NCBI GenBank assembly: GCA_020052895.1
Contig: JAGVOE010000050.1
Location: forward strand, 1 to 29,306
DNA from: Candidatus Woesebacteria bacterium
GTDB taxonomy: Bacteria > Patescibacteriota > Microgenomatia > UBA1400 > MFAQ01
Length of the DNA stretch: 29,306 nt
Direction: 5' to 3'
A model generated the notes under the pieces. That model had not been told where the DNA came from, searched no databases, and worked only from the letters and a program-made list of their open reading frames with translations. Position 1 is the stretch's first letter; each line of letters begins with the position of its first letter. Positions 7,945 to 16,308 of this stretch are shown piece after piece. A program made the position numbers and the translations under genes.

Positions 7945-9362
7945 TCAAAAAAGTTCTGGTTATCGGTCTTTTAGTTCTCGGCCTTTTCTTGCGTCTCTAC
8001 AAAATTGATAATCCGGTAGCCGACTGGCACTCCTTTCGTCAAGCCGATACCGCTTCGGTCAGCCGTAACTTTATTGAGAAAGGAGTCAATCTTTTGGTCC
8101 CGACTTATCACGACAACTCCAATATCCAGTCCGGCGTGGATAATCCTCACGGCTATCGGATGGTCGAGTTTCCTTTGTACAATCTGCTTCACTACTCGGT
8201 TTATCAGCTTCATCCGGCTTGGGGAGTCGATATGGCCGGTCGACTAACTTCGGTCTTCTTATCCTTGATCTCCATTTATTTAGTCTTTTTGATCGGAGAA
8301 AAACTCTCCGGCTTTTTTGTCGGCTGGCTAGCCGCTTTATTTATGACCGTCCTACCTTTTAGTATTTACTACTCGCGAGTCATCTTACCCGAACCGCTGA
8401 TGATCGTTTCCATTTTGGCTTCTTACTGGTTCCTCATCAAAATGTCGGAAACACAAGATCTTAAAAAGCGTCTTTACCTTCTTTTTGGCTCGCTTCTATT
8501 TGCGGTCGCCATTTTGGTCAAGCCATTTGCGATTTTCTTTGCCCTACCTCACGCCGCCATCGTCTTTCGGTCTTGGGCCAAGGGGGAGATAAATACTTTA
8601 GACGTAATTTTCTTTAGTATTTTAGGTTTCTACCCTTTTATCTGGTGGAGAAAACATATCCTGAGTTACCCTCAAGGGGTGCCGGCTAGCGACTGGCTCT
8701 TAAACTCCACCGGTATTCGCTTTCGGCCAGCTTGGTTCAGATGGCTCTTTGGCGAGCGACTCGGTAAGCTTATTTTGGGTGTCTATGGTACCGGTTTCCT
8801 GACACTTGGCTTGATAGCGAAGCCCAAGAATGAAGGGATTTCTTACTGGCTTTGGGGAATCGGCATTCTCCTTTATTTTTCCGTCGTCGCCGGAGGCAAT
8901 GTCCAGCATGATTATTATCAAGCCATCATCATTCCCTTTATTTGTTTCTTCTTGGCGAAAGGCACCGCCCTGATGCTGAGCCTTTCTCAGACCACCTACT
9001 CGCGTTTCCTGACTATTTTGATGACAGTCATCATCTTTATCTCGATGATCTCTCTGTCCTGGTACGATGTTAAGGGCTGGTACCAAGTCAACAACTGGCC
9101 CATTGTCGAAGCCGGTATGGCCGTCGATCGTCTAGCCCCTCCAGACGCCAAAGTGATTGCTCCATATAACGGAGACACCGCTTTTCTCTACCAAACTCAT
9201 CGGCCAGGCTGGCCCATTGGCTATGACATCGAAGACAAAATGCTCAAGGGTGCTACTTACTATGTTTCGGTCAGTTATGATGACGAGGCCAGAAATTTGG
9301 AAAAGAAGTACACTCTGGTTGAAAAAAATGACCGCTTTATCATTATCAAACTCAGTAAGTAG
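7941..9362 (+). CDS. GT-C membrane glycosyltransferase (GT39/ArnT-like)
   Basis: This 473-aa multi-spanning protein (about ten helices) ends in a soluble tail of roughly 75 residues. After the first helix come D-W-H-S-F-R-Q-A-D-T (28-37), with the acidic residue expected of GT-C enzymes, then E-F-P-L-Y-N (76-81) in place of the H-P-P seen in the gene at 956, and Y-Y-S-R-V-I-L-P-E-P (143-152), a block common in this subfamily. It should transfer a sugar from a polyprenyl-phosphate donor on the outer face. It differs clearly from the 956 protein, so the two probably use different acceptors. It overlaps the previous gene by 4 nt and directly abuts the next one (TAG then ATG). Confidence 0.8.
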   Translation: MIKKVLVIGLLVLGLFLRLYKIDNPVADWHSFRQADTASVSRNFIEKGVNLLVPTYHDNSNIQSGVDNPHGYRMVEFPLYNLLHYSVYQLHPAWGVDMAGRLTSVFLSLISIYLVFLIGEKLSGFFVGWLAALFMTVLPFSIYYSRVILPEPLMIVSILASYWFLIKMSETQDLKKRLYLLFGSLLFAVAILVKPFAIFFALPHAAIVFRSWAKGEINTLDVIFFSILGFYPFIWWRKHILSYPQGVPASDWLLNSTGIRFRPAWFRWLFGERLGKLILGVYGTGFLTLGLIAKPKNEGISYWLWGIGILLYFSVVAGGNVQHDYYQAIIIPFICFFLAKGTALMLSLSQTTYSRFLTILMTVIIFISMISLSWYDVKGWYQVNNWPIVEAGMAVDRLAPPDAKVIAPYNGDTAFLYQTHRPGWPIGYDIEDKMLKGATYYVSVSYDDEARNLEKKYTLVEKNDRFIIIKLSK

Positions 9363-10571
9363 ATGAAGATCCTCATGCTCACCCCATATCTGCCTTATCC
9401 CGACTCTTCTGGTGGGCAGATAAGAACCCAAAATCTCCTTAAGCATCTCTCTAAAAAACACCAAATTACTTTAGTGTCTTTGATCAAGGATCCTCAAGAA
9501 AATAAAAATGTTAAACATCTTCTGAAGTACTGTCAAAAAGTAATGACTTTCCAGCGTAGTGCCACTCCTTGGACTCTCAAAAATATTCTCAAAACCGGTT
9601 TCTCGTTCAATCCGTTTCTCATTGTCAGAAACTTTGCTCCTGGAGTTCGAGAAGCCGTTACCCGAGAGCTGGAGACCGGCCACTACGACCTAGTTCACGC
9701 CGAGACCTTCTACGTGATGCCCAGTATTCCCAAGACCGATCTTCCCATTATCTTGGTCGACCAAACCATTGAGTACCTGGTCTATCAGCACTATGTCCAC
9801 GAAACGGCTCCCAAATTTTTGCGTCCTCTACTGCAAATCGACGTCGAAAAAATGAAGTACTCCGAGCGCTACTTCTGGCGCCGAGCTACTCAGGTAGTAG
9901 CCGTTTCCGAAGCCGACAAAAAAGAGATGCTTAGACTTGAGCCCGATATCTCGGTTAAAATTGTTCCCAACGGTGTCAATCTTGATTTGTTTCGAAAAAA
10001 AACCAACTGGGACACACCGCAGAAAGCTGTTTTGCAAATTAGCAATTTTAAGTGGCTCCAAAACGTCGAAGCCGCTCATCTCTTAATCGAAAAAGTCTTT
10101 CCTCTAGTTCGTCAAAAAATCAAGAATGCCCAACTTTGGATTATTGGCCAGCACGTCCCCCCGGACATTCTGGCCATCAATGATCCATCTATCGTGGTTA
10201 AGTCAGTTCCGGAGGACGACTCCGAGTCTTTGGTCGCGGCCTGGCACGATGCTACCGTCTTTGCCTCTACTATCAAAGGGCCGGGAGGGACTCGCCTCAA
10301 AAACTTGGCCGCTATGGCCAGCCAGCTACCGATTGTCTCTACCCAAGTTGGAGTTGAAGGTCTTAAGGTTCTCGATAAACAACACGTTTTAATCGGCAAC
10401 ACGCCTCGTCAAATGGCCGATTTACTGGTTAAGGTGATAAAATCTCCCAGTCTGGCCAGAACTCTAGCCCTGGCCACCAGGAAGCACGTCGAAGATCACT
10501 TTGATTGGCGCATTATCGCCACCAGCTTAGACAATCTATATACCAAACTTGGAAAAAATGAAAAAAAATAA
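9363..10571 (+). CDS. Glycosyltransferase family 4 with no glutamate in the E-x7-E region
   Basis: This 402-aa GT-B enzyme starts M-L-T-P-Y-L-P-Y-P...G-G-Q-I-R and has V-D-Q-T-I-E-Y (132-138), A-V-S-E-A-D (180-185), V-P-N-G-V (201-205) and the C-terminal G-P-G-G-T-R-L-K-N-L block (306-315). It resembles the group of GT4 proteins with a G-G-G-T-R-L-K signature. Members normally have L-E-A-M after that block; here it is L-A-A-M, so the expected Glu at 316 is Ala and no Glu remains nearby. This may mean loss of activity or a role needing only acceptor binding. It starts immediately after the previous stop and overlaps the next gene by 14 nt. Confidence 0.85.
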   Translation: MKILMLTPYLPYPDSSGGQIRTQNLLKHLSKKHQITLVSLIKDPQENKNVKHLLKYCQKVMTFQRSATPWTLKNILKTGFSFNPFLIVRNFAPGVREAVTRELETGHYDLVHAETFYVMPSIPKTDLPIILVDQTIEYLVYQHYVHETAPKFLRPLLQIDVEKMKYSERYFWRRATQVVAVSEADKKEMLRLEPDISVKIVPNGVNLDLFRKKTNWDTPQKAVLQISNFKWLQNVEAAHLLIEKVFPLVRQKIKNAQLWIIGQHVPPDILAINDPSIVVKSVPEDDSESLVAAWHDATVFASTIKGPGGTRLKNLAAMASQLPIVSTQVGVEGLKVLDKQHVLIGNTPRQMADLLVKVIKSPSLARTLALATRKHVEDHFDWRIIATSLDNLYTKLGKNEKK

Positions 10572-11484
10572 ATTTGATCTGGCCATCATCATCGTAAGTT
10601 ACAACACGAGAGAGCTTACCGAAAACTGTTTAAACTCGGTTTTTAGTGCCGCCAAGCCCAGTGGTGGCTTACAGATAGTGGTGGTCGACAATGCTTCCAA
10701 AGACGATAGCTTGGTCATGCTCAAAAGACTGAAGAAAAAGCACCCCGAGCTGATCGTGATAGCTAGCTCCAAAAATCTTGGCTTTGCCAAAGCTAATAAT
10801 CGAGGTGTCCGCGCTTCCGACGCTAAGCACCTTTTGTTTCTCAACAGCGACACTCTCCTTAAGCCCCTTGCTCTCGTCAAGCCTCTCAAGTACCTTAAGT
10901 CGCACCCCAAAGTTGGCGCCGTCACTATCAAGCTCTTTCTCCGGGACGGCAGTCTAGACTACGATAATCACCGAGGCTTTCCGACACCTTGGACGGCGAT
11001 CACTAAGTTTTCCGGGCTATCGGCTCTTTTTCCCAAATCCGTCTTTTTCAATCGCTACCACCTGGGTTTTCGCAAGCTAAACCAAGTCCATCAAATTCCG
11101 GTGGCCGCCGGTAGCTGGCTCATGATGCCTACCAAGATATTTCAGCAAATTGGCCAGTGGGATGAAGCCTATTTTTTCTATGGCGAGGACATCGATCTTT
11201 GTTTCCGTCTCAATCAGGCTGGTTACAAAATCATCTATTATCCCAAAGTTAGCACTCTTCATCTCAGAGGAGCCTCCTCTGGCCTTCGCAAAGAAAATGC
11301 TCGGACCGCCGCCTCCACTCGGGCCAATCGAATTAAAGTGGCTCGAGCTTCTACCGACGCCTGGCGAATTTTTTATCGAAAGTATTACCAAAAAAAGTAC
11401 CCCTTTTTATTAACCGCTTTGGTAATAGCCGGTATGACTTTGGTTGGCAACATGAGAGTCTTAAAACACAAATTTATCCGATGA
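10558..11484 (+). CDS. Glycosyltransferase family 2, rhamnosyltransferase-like
   Basis: This 308-aa GT-A enzyme has the standard motifs in order: I-I-V-S-Y-N-T (11-17), V-V-D-N-A-S (42-47), N-L-G-F-A-K-A-N-N (73-81), L-N-S-D-T (95-99), a G-S-W-L-M-M-P segment and G-E-D-I-D-L-C-F-R-L, with a hydrophobic C-terminal segment. It fits dTDP-rhamnosyl or similar transferases acting on lipid-linked sugars. I start it at the ATG at 10558. A TTG at 10549 would add only three residues and lengthen the overlap with the upstream gene from 14 to 23 nt. Its motifs are more canonical than those of the paralogue at 5718. Confidence 0.87.
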   Translation: MKKNKFDLAIIIVSYNTRELTENCLNSVFSAAKPSGGLQIVVVDNASKDDSLVMLKRLKKKHPELIVIASSKNLGFAKANNRGVRASDAKHLLFLNSDTLLKPLALVKPLKYLKSHPKVGAVTIKLFLRDGSLDYDNHRGFPTPWTAITKFSGLSALFPKSVFFNRYHLGFRKLNQVHQIPVAAGSWLMMPTKIFQQIGQWDEAYFFYGEDIDLCFRLNQAGYKIIYYPKVSTLHLRGASSGLRKENARTAASTRANRIKVARASTDAWRIFYRKYYQKKYPFLLTALVIAGMTLVGNMRVLKHKFIR

Positions 11485-12617
11485 GAATCGGTATTGATGC
11501 TCGTCTTTATGGTTTGGAGCACGCCGGTCTCGGCCGCTATGTTTTAAAATTAGTCGAAACCGTTCTAAAAGCCGACACCAAGAATAAATACGTTCTGTTC
11601 CTGACCAAGAACCACGCAGAAGAATTCAAAAATCGCCAAAGAGTTAAGGTGGTCGTTTGTAATATTCCCATCTATAGCTTGGCTGAGCAGCTACTCTTGC
11701 CGTGGATTTTCCAAAGAGAAAAACTAGACCTTCTTCACATTCCTCATTTCAATGCTCCCTTACTTTACCTCGGTCGGTATGTCCTCACCATCCATGACCT
11801 CATTAAACATGACTCTACCGGCATGACTACTACCACCAGACAACCCCTTATGTACCTAATCAAGAGACTAGGTTATCTTTTTTTGACCAGTTTAATCGCC
11901 AAGCGCGCTCAGGCAATCTTGGTCCCATCCAACTTTGTCAAAGACGATGTGGCCAAGCGACTCAAAGTTTCTCGCGACAAAATAACCGTCACTTACGAAG
12001 CGGTTTCCGGCAGTCTTCGGCCTAAGTCCCTCTCGGCTGCGGACAAAAAAACTCTTCTAGCACGATTCGGGCTGACTCAGCCCTTTATTGTCTATACCGG
12101 CAGTCTCTATCCTCACAAAAATGTAGATCTATTAATCGAAGCCGTGGCCAGACACAATCGGCTCAGAGAAGTCGATCTCGAGCTGGTGCTGATCTGCTCT
12201 AGATCCGTTTTTTGGGAACGTACTAATCAAAAAATTATTATTCAAAAACTCGATCGCTGGGTCAAGATGCTTGGCTTTGTTGAAGACGAGGATGTTTCAA
12301 AGCTTTATAGCCTGGCTTTGGCCTTGGTTCACCCCAGTCGGATGGAAGGTTTCGGCCTGACCGGCCTGGAGGCCATGGCTGTTGGCCTACCAGTCATCGC
12401 CAGCAACACCAGCTGTTTGCCGGAGGTTTATAGTGAGGCCGCCATGTTTTTTAATCCAGACAGTCTAAGTGAATTAGTCGGCTGTTTGGACAGAATAATT
12501 GCCGACTCACATCTTAGGGAGGAGCTTATCGCTAATGGTTTCCGCCAAGCCAAAAAATATTCCTGGGAAAAGATGGCCAGAAAAACCATTGCCGTTTACC
12601 AGCAAACTCAAAAATGA
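11481..12617 (+). CDS. Glycosyltransferase family 4, MtfB-like
   Basis: A 378-aa GT-B enzyme. The opening R-I-G-I-D-A-R-L...G-L-G-R-Y, T-I-H-D-L-I (103-108), Y-T-G-S-L-Y-P-H-K-N (205-214) and an intact E-x7-E motif in M-E-G-F-G-L-T-G-L-E-A-M (E289 and E297) match the MtfB-like mannosyltransferase group. It should add a hexose, probably mannose or rhamnose, to the lipid-linked intermediate. It overlaps both flanking genes by 4 nt. Of the three MtfB-like proteins in the locus (2341, 3429, 11481), this is the one with all signature residues in place. Confidence 0.88.
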   Translation: MRIGIDARLYGLEHAGLGRYVLKLVETVLKADTKNKYVLFLTKNHAEEFKNRQRVKVVVCNIPIYSLAEQLLLPWIFQREKLDLLHIPHFNAPLLYLGRYVLTIHDLIKHDSTGMTTTTRQPLMYLIKRLGYLFLTSLIAKRAQAILVPSNFVKDDVAKRLKVSRDKITVTYEAVSGSLRPKSLSAADKKTLLARFGLTQPFIVYTGSLYPHKNVDLLIEAVARHNRLREVDLELVLICSRSVFWERTNQKIIIQKLDRWVKMLGFVEDEDVSKLYSLALALVHPSRMEGFGLTGLEAMAVGLPVIASNTSCLPEVYSEAAMFFNPDSLSELVGCLDRIIADSHLREELIANGFRQAKKYSWEKMARKTIAVYQQTQK

Positions 12618-13693
12618 AAGTCGCTCTGGTCTACGATCGTCTAAACAAATTTGGTGGAGCCGAACGACTATTACTGGCTCTCCATCGGCTTTATCCCTCG
12701 GCACCCATCTACACCCTGGTTCACGAACCCCAGACCTCAGAGTGGGCCAAAGGCCTCAGGATTATGCCAACCTTTCTCAACAGCCTTCCTTTTTTGAGAT
12801 CGCGACATGAGTGGCTCGCTCCAGTGGCTCCTTTGGCCTTTGAGACACTCAATCTCTCGCCGTTTGATCTGGTTATTAGTCTCACCAGTAGCGATGCCAA
12901 AAGCGTCATTACCAAGCCCCATCAGCTGCACCTTTGCTACTGTCTAACTCCCACTCGCTACTTCTGGAGTGGCATCTCTCATTACGCCGGGGACAGAAAA
13001 ATGAAGTGGTTGCCGACCTTTTTAAAAAAATACTTTGCCCAACTAGATCTAATCACCTCTACCAGACCAGACTATTATTTGGCTATTTCCCAGGAAGTCC
13101 AAAAACGAGTAAAAAAATACTACAAAAGAGAATCGACTGTTGTCTACCCCTCTATCGAGGATAAGTTTTACTCAAAAAAGCCAATTCCTTTTGATAAACG
13201 AAAACATTTTCTTATAGTTTCCAGATTAGTCCCTTATAAAAGAGTTGACCTAGCCATCTCGGCTTTCAATCTATTAAAACTTCCTTTAGTAGTCGTCGGT
13301 ACGGGTAGTGAGCTGAAAAAACTCAAACAAATGGCCGGTTCAAATATTTCCTTTGCTGAAGAAGTTTCCGATGAACGATTGATTAAGTACTACCGCGAGG
13401 CCAAGGCCGTCATCTTTCCCCAGGAAGAGGATTTTGGACTGGTTCCTCTCGAAGCCCAGGCTCTTGGCACTCCTGTCATCGCTTATGGTAAGGGAGGGGC
13501 TTTAGAGACTATTATTGATGGCCAAACAGGCCTCTTTTTCCCGGAGCAAACAGCTATTTCTTTGATTTCAGCTATTGAGAAATTTACCCCCTACTTCTTT
13601 AAACAGAGAGATTTACGTGCAAATGCCGCTCGTTTCCGTTTTTCCACTTTCTCTGCCGAGTTTAAAAATGAAGTTAAACGTCTCCGGCGTTAA
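12614..13693 (+). CDS. Glycosyltransferase family 4, WbaZ-like mannosyltransferase
   Basis: A 359-aa GT-B enzyme that starts with V-Y-D-R-L...F-G-G-A-E-R (6-18), the G-G-A-E signature of many GT4 proteins. Y-C-L-T-P-T-R-Y-F-W (109-118), V-S-R-L-V-P-Y-K-R-V-D (202-212) and F-P-Q-E-E-D-F-G-L-V-P-L-E-A-Q (268-282; E272 and E280 form E-x7-E) strongly resemble WbaZ-type O-antigen mannosyltransferases. It is the last gene of the first operon. The 97 nt after its stop contain the -10-like box of the next transcript but no convincing terminator, so read-through is possible. Confidence 0.87.
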   Translation: MKVALVYDRLNKFGGAERLLLALHRLYPSAPIYTLVHEPQTSEWAKGLRIMPTFLNSLPFLRSRHEWLAPVAPLAFETLNLSPFDLVISLTSSDAKSVITKPHQLHLCYCLTPTRYFWSGISHYAGDRKMKWLPTFLKKYFAQLDLITSTRPDYYLAISQEVQKRVKKYYKRESTVVYPSIEDKFYSKKPIPFDKRKHFLIVSRLVPYKRVDLAISAFNLLKLPLVVVGTGSELKKLKQMAGSNISFAEEVSDERLIKYYREAKAVIFPQEEDFGLVPLEAQALGTPVIAYGKGGALETIIDGQTGLFFPEQTAISLISAIEKFTPYFFKQRDLRANAARFRFSTFSAEFKNEVKRLRR

Positions 13694-13772
13694 TCTTCTC
13701 TACCACCCGTCCCACATTACCACTAGTTTCTTTTTTTGCCCATTATAGACGGTAAATGTAACAAAGATGGGT

Positions 13773-13778
13773 TAAAAT
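13773..13778 (+). promoter_or_regulatory. -10-like box (TAAAAT) upstream of the phosphoglycosyl transferase gene
   Basis: TTAAAATAAA lies in the 97-bp gap between operons, with TAAAAT ending 12 nt before the ATG at 13791. The same ten bases recur before dgkA (21750-21759). No good -35 hexamer is found at the right spacing, and no Shine-Dalgarno follows, so a leaderless or very short-leader transcript is likely. Confidence 0.4.
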
Positions 13779-13790
13779 AAAATCACCTTT

Positions 13791-14441
13791 ATGCTATACG
13801 ACCTTATTAAGCGCTTGATAGACATCGTTGCAGCCCTCATTCTCGGTATTTTATTCTTACCTATCTGGATTATCATCCCCCTTCTCCTCAAGCTTGACTC
13901 ACCAGGTCCCATATTTTACCAACCCGAGAGAGTTGGTCGAAACGGTCTGATTTTTGGGATGTACAAATTTAGATCCATGAAGATGTTTGAAATTAATGGG
14001 GGTGTGGTTCACGCCGTTGAGTTTTGGGAGCACAATCCGGAACTATACGAGAAATACAAAAGAAGTGGCTGGAAGCTAGAATTAGACGAAGACCCTCGCA
14101 TTACCAAGCTAGGCAAAATTCTTCGCCAAACCAGCATTGACGAAATGCCCCAGGTTCTCAATGTCTTAAGAGGGGAGATGAGTCTGGTGGGTCCGCGCGC
14201 TTATGTTCAGCCAGAGCTCGAGGACGCTCGGGAAAGGTATGGTCCTAAAATATCCAAGCTAATTAAAGAAAGTCTCTCCGTCAAGCCCGGTATCACCGGT
14301 CCTTGGCAAGTGTCTGGTCGAAACGAAATTCCCTGGAACCAGCGGGTGGCTATCGACGCCGACTATGCCAGACGGCACTCCATTCTTTACGACCTTTACA
14401 TTATTCTCAAAACTCCGTTTGCTATGATAAGTAAATGGTGA
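13791..14441 (+). CDS. Polyprenyl-phosphate phosphoglycosyl transferase (PglC/WcaJ type)
   Basis: This 216-aa enzyme should transfer a sugar 1-phosphate from a UDP-sugar to undecaprenyl phosphate, the first membrane step of glycan assembly. It is the short form: one hydrophobic re-entrant helix (about 10-33) followed by the catalytic domain, with no WcaJ-like five-helix N-terminus. Motifs include K-R-L-I-D (7-11), S-P-G-P-I-F-Y-Q (37-44), Y-K-F-R-S-M (58-63), D-E-D-P-R-I-T (99-105), the catalytic Asp-Glu pair in S-I-D-E (D117/E118), G-E-M-S-L-V-G-P-R and the late P-G-I-T-G-P-W-Q-V-S-G-R-N block. It follows the glycosyltransferases and precedes the DUF4012 gene, which fits a role as initiator for the locus. 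The sugar is not predictable. Confidence 0.92.
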   Translation: MLYDLIKRLIDIVAALILGILFLPIWIIIPLLLKLDSPGPIFYQPERVGRNGLIFGMYKFRSMKMFEINGGVVHAVEFWEHNPELYEKYKRSGWKLELDEDPRITKLGKILRQTSIDEMPQVLNVLRGEMSLVGPRAYVQPELEDARERYGPKISKLIKESLSVKPGITGPWQVSGRNEIPWNQRVAIDADYARRHSILYDLYIILKTPFAMISKW

Positions 14442-16306
14442 AAATAAAATTTATGAATAAAAAGCTTCTTTATGTTCTTCTGCCCTTGCTGGTTCTAATT
14501 CTCCTTTTGGTGGCTACCGCTACCTATGGTTACATTGTGGCCAGGTCCCTGACGCCCGATATTCAAGCTCTGCAAAACACCACCGCTACTCTCTCAACCG
14601 CTTTTCAAGCTCAGGATCTAATCTCAGCCAAGCAGGAGTCCCAGACTCTTAGAAAAGAAATTGCGGACCTAGACACCAAGTACCAAAAAATTAACTGGAC
14701 CAAAGCCATTCCTTTTATCGGTCGCTATCCTCAAGATGGTCAGCACGCTCTAAACGCCTCCAAGTTCCTAGCTAGATCGGTCGAGTCTCTCATCATCTCT
14801 ATCGAGCCTTACGCCGACCTTCTTGGCTTTAAAACCAACCAAGCCACCCCCTCTGGTCAGCCCAAAGCTCAATCCATCGAGGACCGTATTGTTTTTATAG
14901 CTCAGACTCTCGACAAGATCAGTCCGGATCTGGAAAAAATCGAGCTCGACATGAACGAAGCCAAAAAAGAACTCGATCAGATAGACGAACAGCGCTACCC
15001 CCAAACTTTGGCCGGGAAAAACATCCGCAGTAAAATTGTGGCCATTAAATCAGCCGTTGGTGAGTCTTCCGAGCTTCTCTCGCAAGCCAAGCCACTAATC
15101 AAGCTCTTGCCCGATCTGCTTGGCAACCCCACTGCCAAAACCTACATGATTCTTTTCCAGAACGATGCCGAGCTTCGGCCTACTGGAGGCTTTATGACTG
15201 CCTACGCCTTTTTGAGAGTTACCAACGGTAAGATCGAGCCGCTATCGTCATACGACATCTACGACCTCGACTCTCGTTTTAATAAAAAGGTCCCCGCTCA
15301 TGAGGCCATCAAGAAGTATTTAAACGAAACTTATCTCAACCTCCGCAACTCCAATATGTCTCCGGACTACAAAGTTTCTATGGATCTTTTTTACCAGTAC
15401 TATCGAGAAATTCCCGGATTTCCCAAGCCAGACGGCATTATCGCGATCGACACTCGTTTTCCGGTAGAAATTCTTAAAATCATTGGTTCTATCGGAGTTG
15501 GTGGCTGGGGGAACTTTAGCGCCGAAAACGACCCCGCTTGTGACTGCCCTCAGGTAGTCTATGCTCTAGAACAAATTGCCGATCGTCCAGTTGCCGGTAC
15601 CAGAGTCGCTCGCAAGGCCGTGCTGGGACCTCTGATGCACTCTATGATGGCCAACGCCATGGGTTCTCCCAAACATACCTGGCCTAAGCTAATTAACGTC
15701 TTTTTGGACTCTATTAAGCAAAAACATCTCCTCTTCTACTTTATGGAAGACAAAACTCAGCTTGTAGCCGAGGATTTTAACGCCGCCGGTCGAGTTCAGC
15801 CCTATGACTTTGACTATCTTTACGTGAACGACGCCAATCTCGGTGGTGCCAAATCCGATATGTACATTACCCGAGAAGTCGATCAAGAAATTGAGATGGC
15901 TGGCAACACAGTCACCAAAACCGTTTCCCTTAGCTATAGCAATCCCCGCAAGGGTAGCAACTGCAACTTGGAGTCTGGTGCCCTTTGTCTCAACGGTGTT
16001 TACCGTGACTATGTCCGGCTCCTGGTACCCCAAGGCTCCAAACTCCTTTCTGTGGTCGGCTCGGAGGTCAAAGAGCAGGTTTCCGAAGATCTAGGAAAAA
16101 CCGTTTTTGAAGCCTTCTTCACCATGAGGCCGGAGTCTCAAAGTAAGATCGTTTTCAAGTACGAGCTCCCCCCCTTAGATCTATCGACTTACAAACTGTT
16201 AATTCAAAAACAGCCCGGACTACCGAGTATCAAACACACCATCACTCTAAATGGCAATCAGCTAACGCTAGATCTTGATCAAGACCAAGAATTGATTTTA
16301 AACTAG
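14435..16306 (+). CDS. DUF4012 membrane-anchored extracellular protein
   Basis: This 623-aa protein has an N-terminal signal anchor (about 10-34), a long helical, probably coiled-coil region (40-225), and then the DUF4012 domain. The domain starts at Y-M-I-L-F-Q-N-D-A-E-L-R-P-T-G-G-F (237-253), its clearest signature. Later parts include P-D-G-I-I-A-I-D, a C-D-C-P-Q segment, paired cysteines near C-N-L-E-S-G-A-L-C and a beta-rich C-terminus. DUF4012 has no established function that I know; it is common beside polysaccharide genes in CPR and Actinobacteria. The Arg-containing motif and the D-G-x-I-A-I-D block look loosely like LytR-CpsA-Psr ligases, a guess only. The start overlaps the previous stop by 7 nt; an ATG at 14453 would also work. 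Confidence 0.85.
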   Translation: MVKIKFMNKKLLYVLLPLLVLILLLVATATYGYIVARSLTPDIQALQNTTATLSTAFQAQDLISAKQESQTLRKEIADLDTKYQKINWTKAIPFIGRYPQDGQHALNASKFLARSVESLIISIEPYADLLGFKTNQATPSGQPKAQSIEDRIVFIAQTLDKISPDLEKIELDMNEAKKELDQIDEQRYPQTLAGKNIRSKIVAIKSAVGESSELLSQAKPLIKLLPDLLGNPTAKTYMILFQNDAELRPTGGFMTAYAFLRVTNGKIEPLSSYDIYDLDSRFNKKVPAHEAIKKYLNETYLNLRNSNMSPDYKVSMDLFYQYYREIPGFPKPDGIIAIDTRFPVEILKIIGSIGVGGWGNFSAENDPACDCPQVVYALEQIADRPVAGTRVARKAVLGPLMHSMMANAMGSPKHTWPKLINVFLDSIKQKHLLFYFMEDKTQLVAEDFNAAGRVQPYDFDYLYVNDANLGGAKSDMYITREVDQEIEMAGNTVTKTVSLSYSNPRKGSNCNLESGALCLNGVYRDYVRLLVPQGSKLLSVVGSEVKEQVSEDLGKTVFEAFFTMRPESQSKIVFKYELPPLDLSTYKLLIQKQPGLPSIKHTITLNGNQLTLDLDQDQELILN

Positions 16307-16308
16307 CT

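Noticed and set aside
10549..10557. TTG start for the GT2 gene
   Set aside because: It adds only three residues before an ATG that gives the usual short start, and it lengthens the overlap with the upstream gene.
10599..10931. Long antisense open frames opposite the GT2 gene at 10558, and similar ones at 8700-9086, 26137-26544 and 27526-27849
   Set aside because: They mirror well-supported genes on the other strand, have no recognisable motifs and no start signals.
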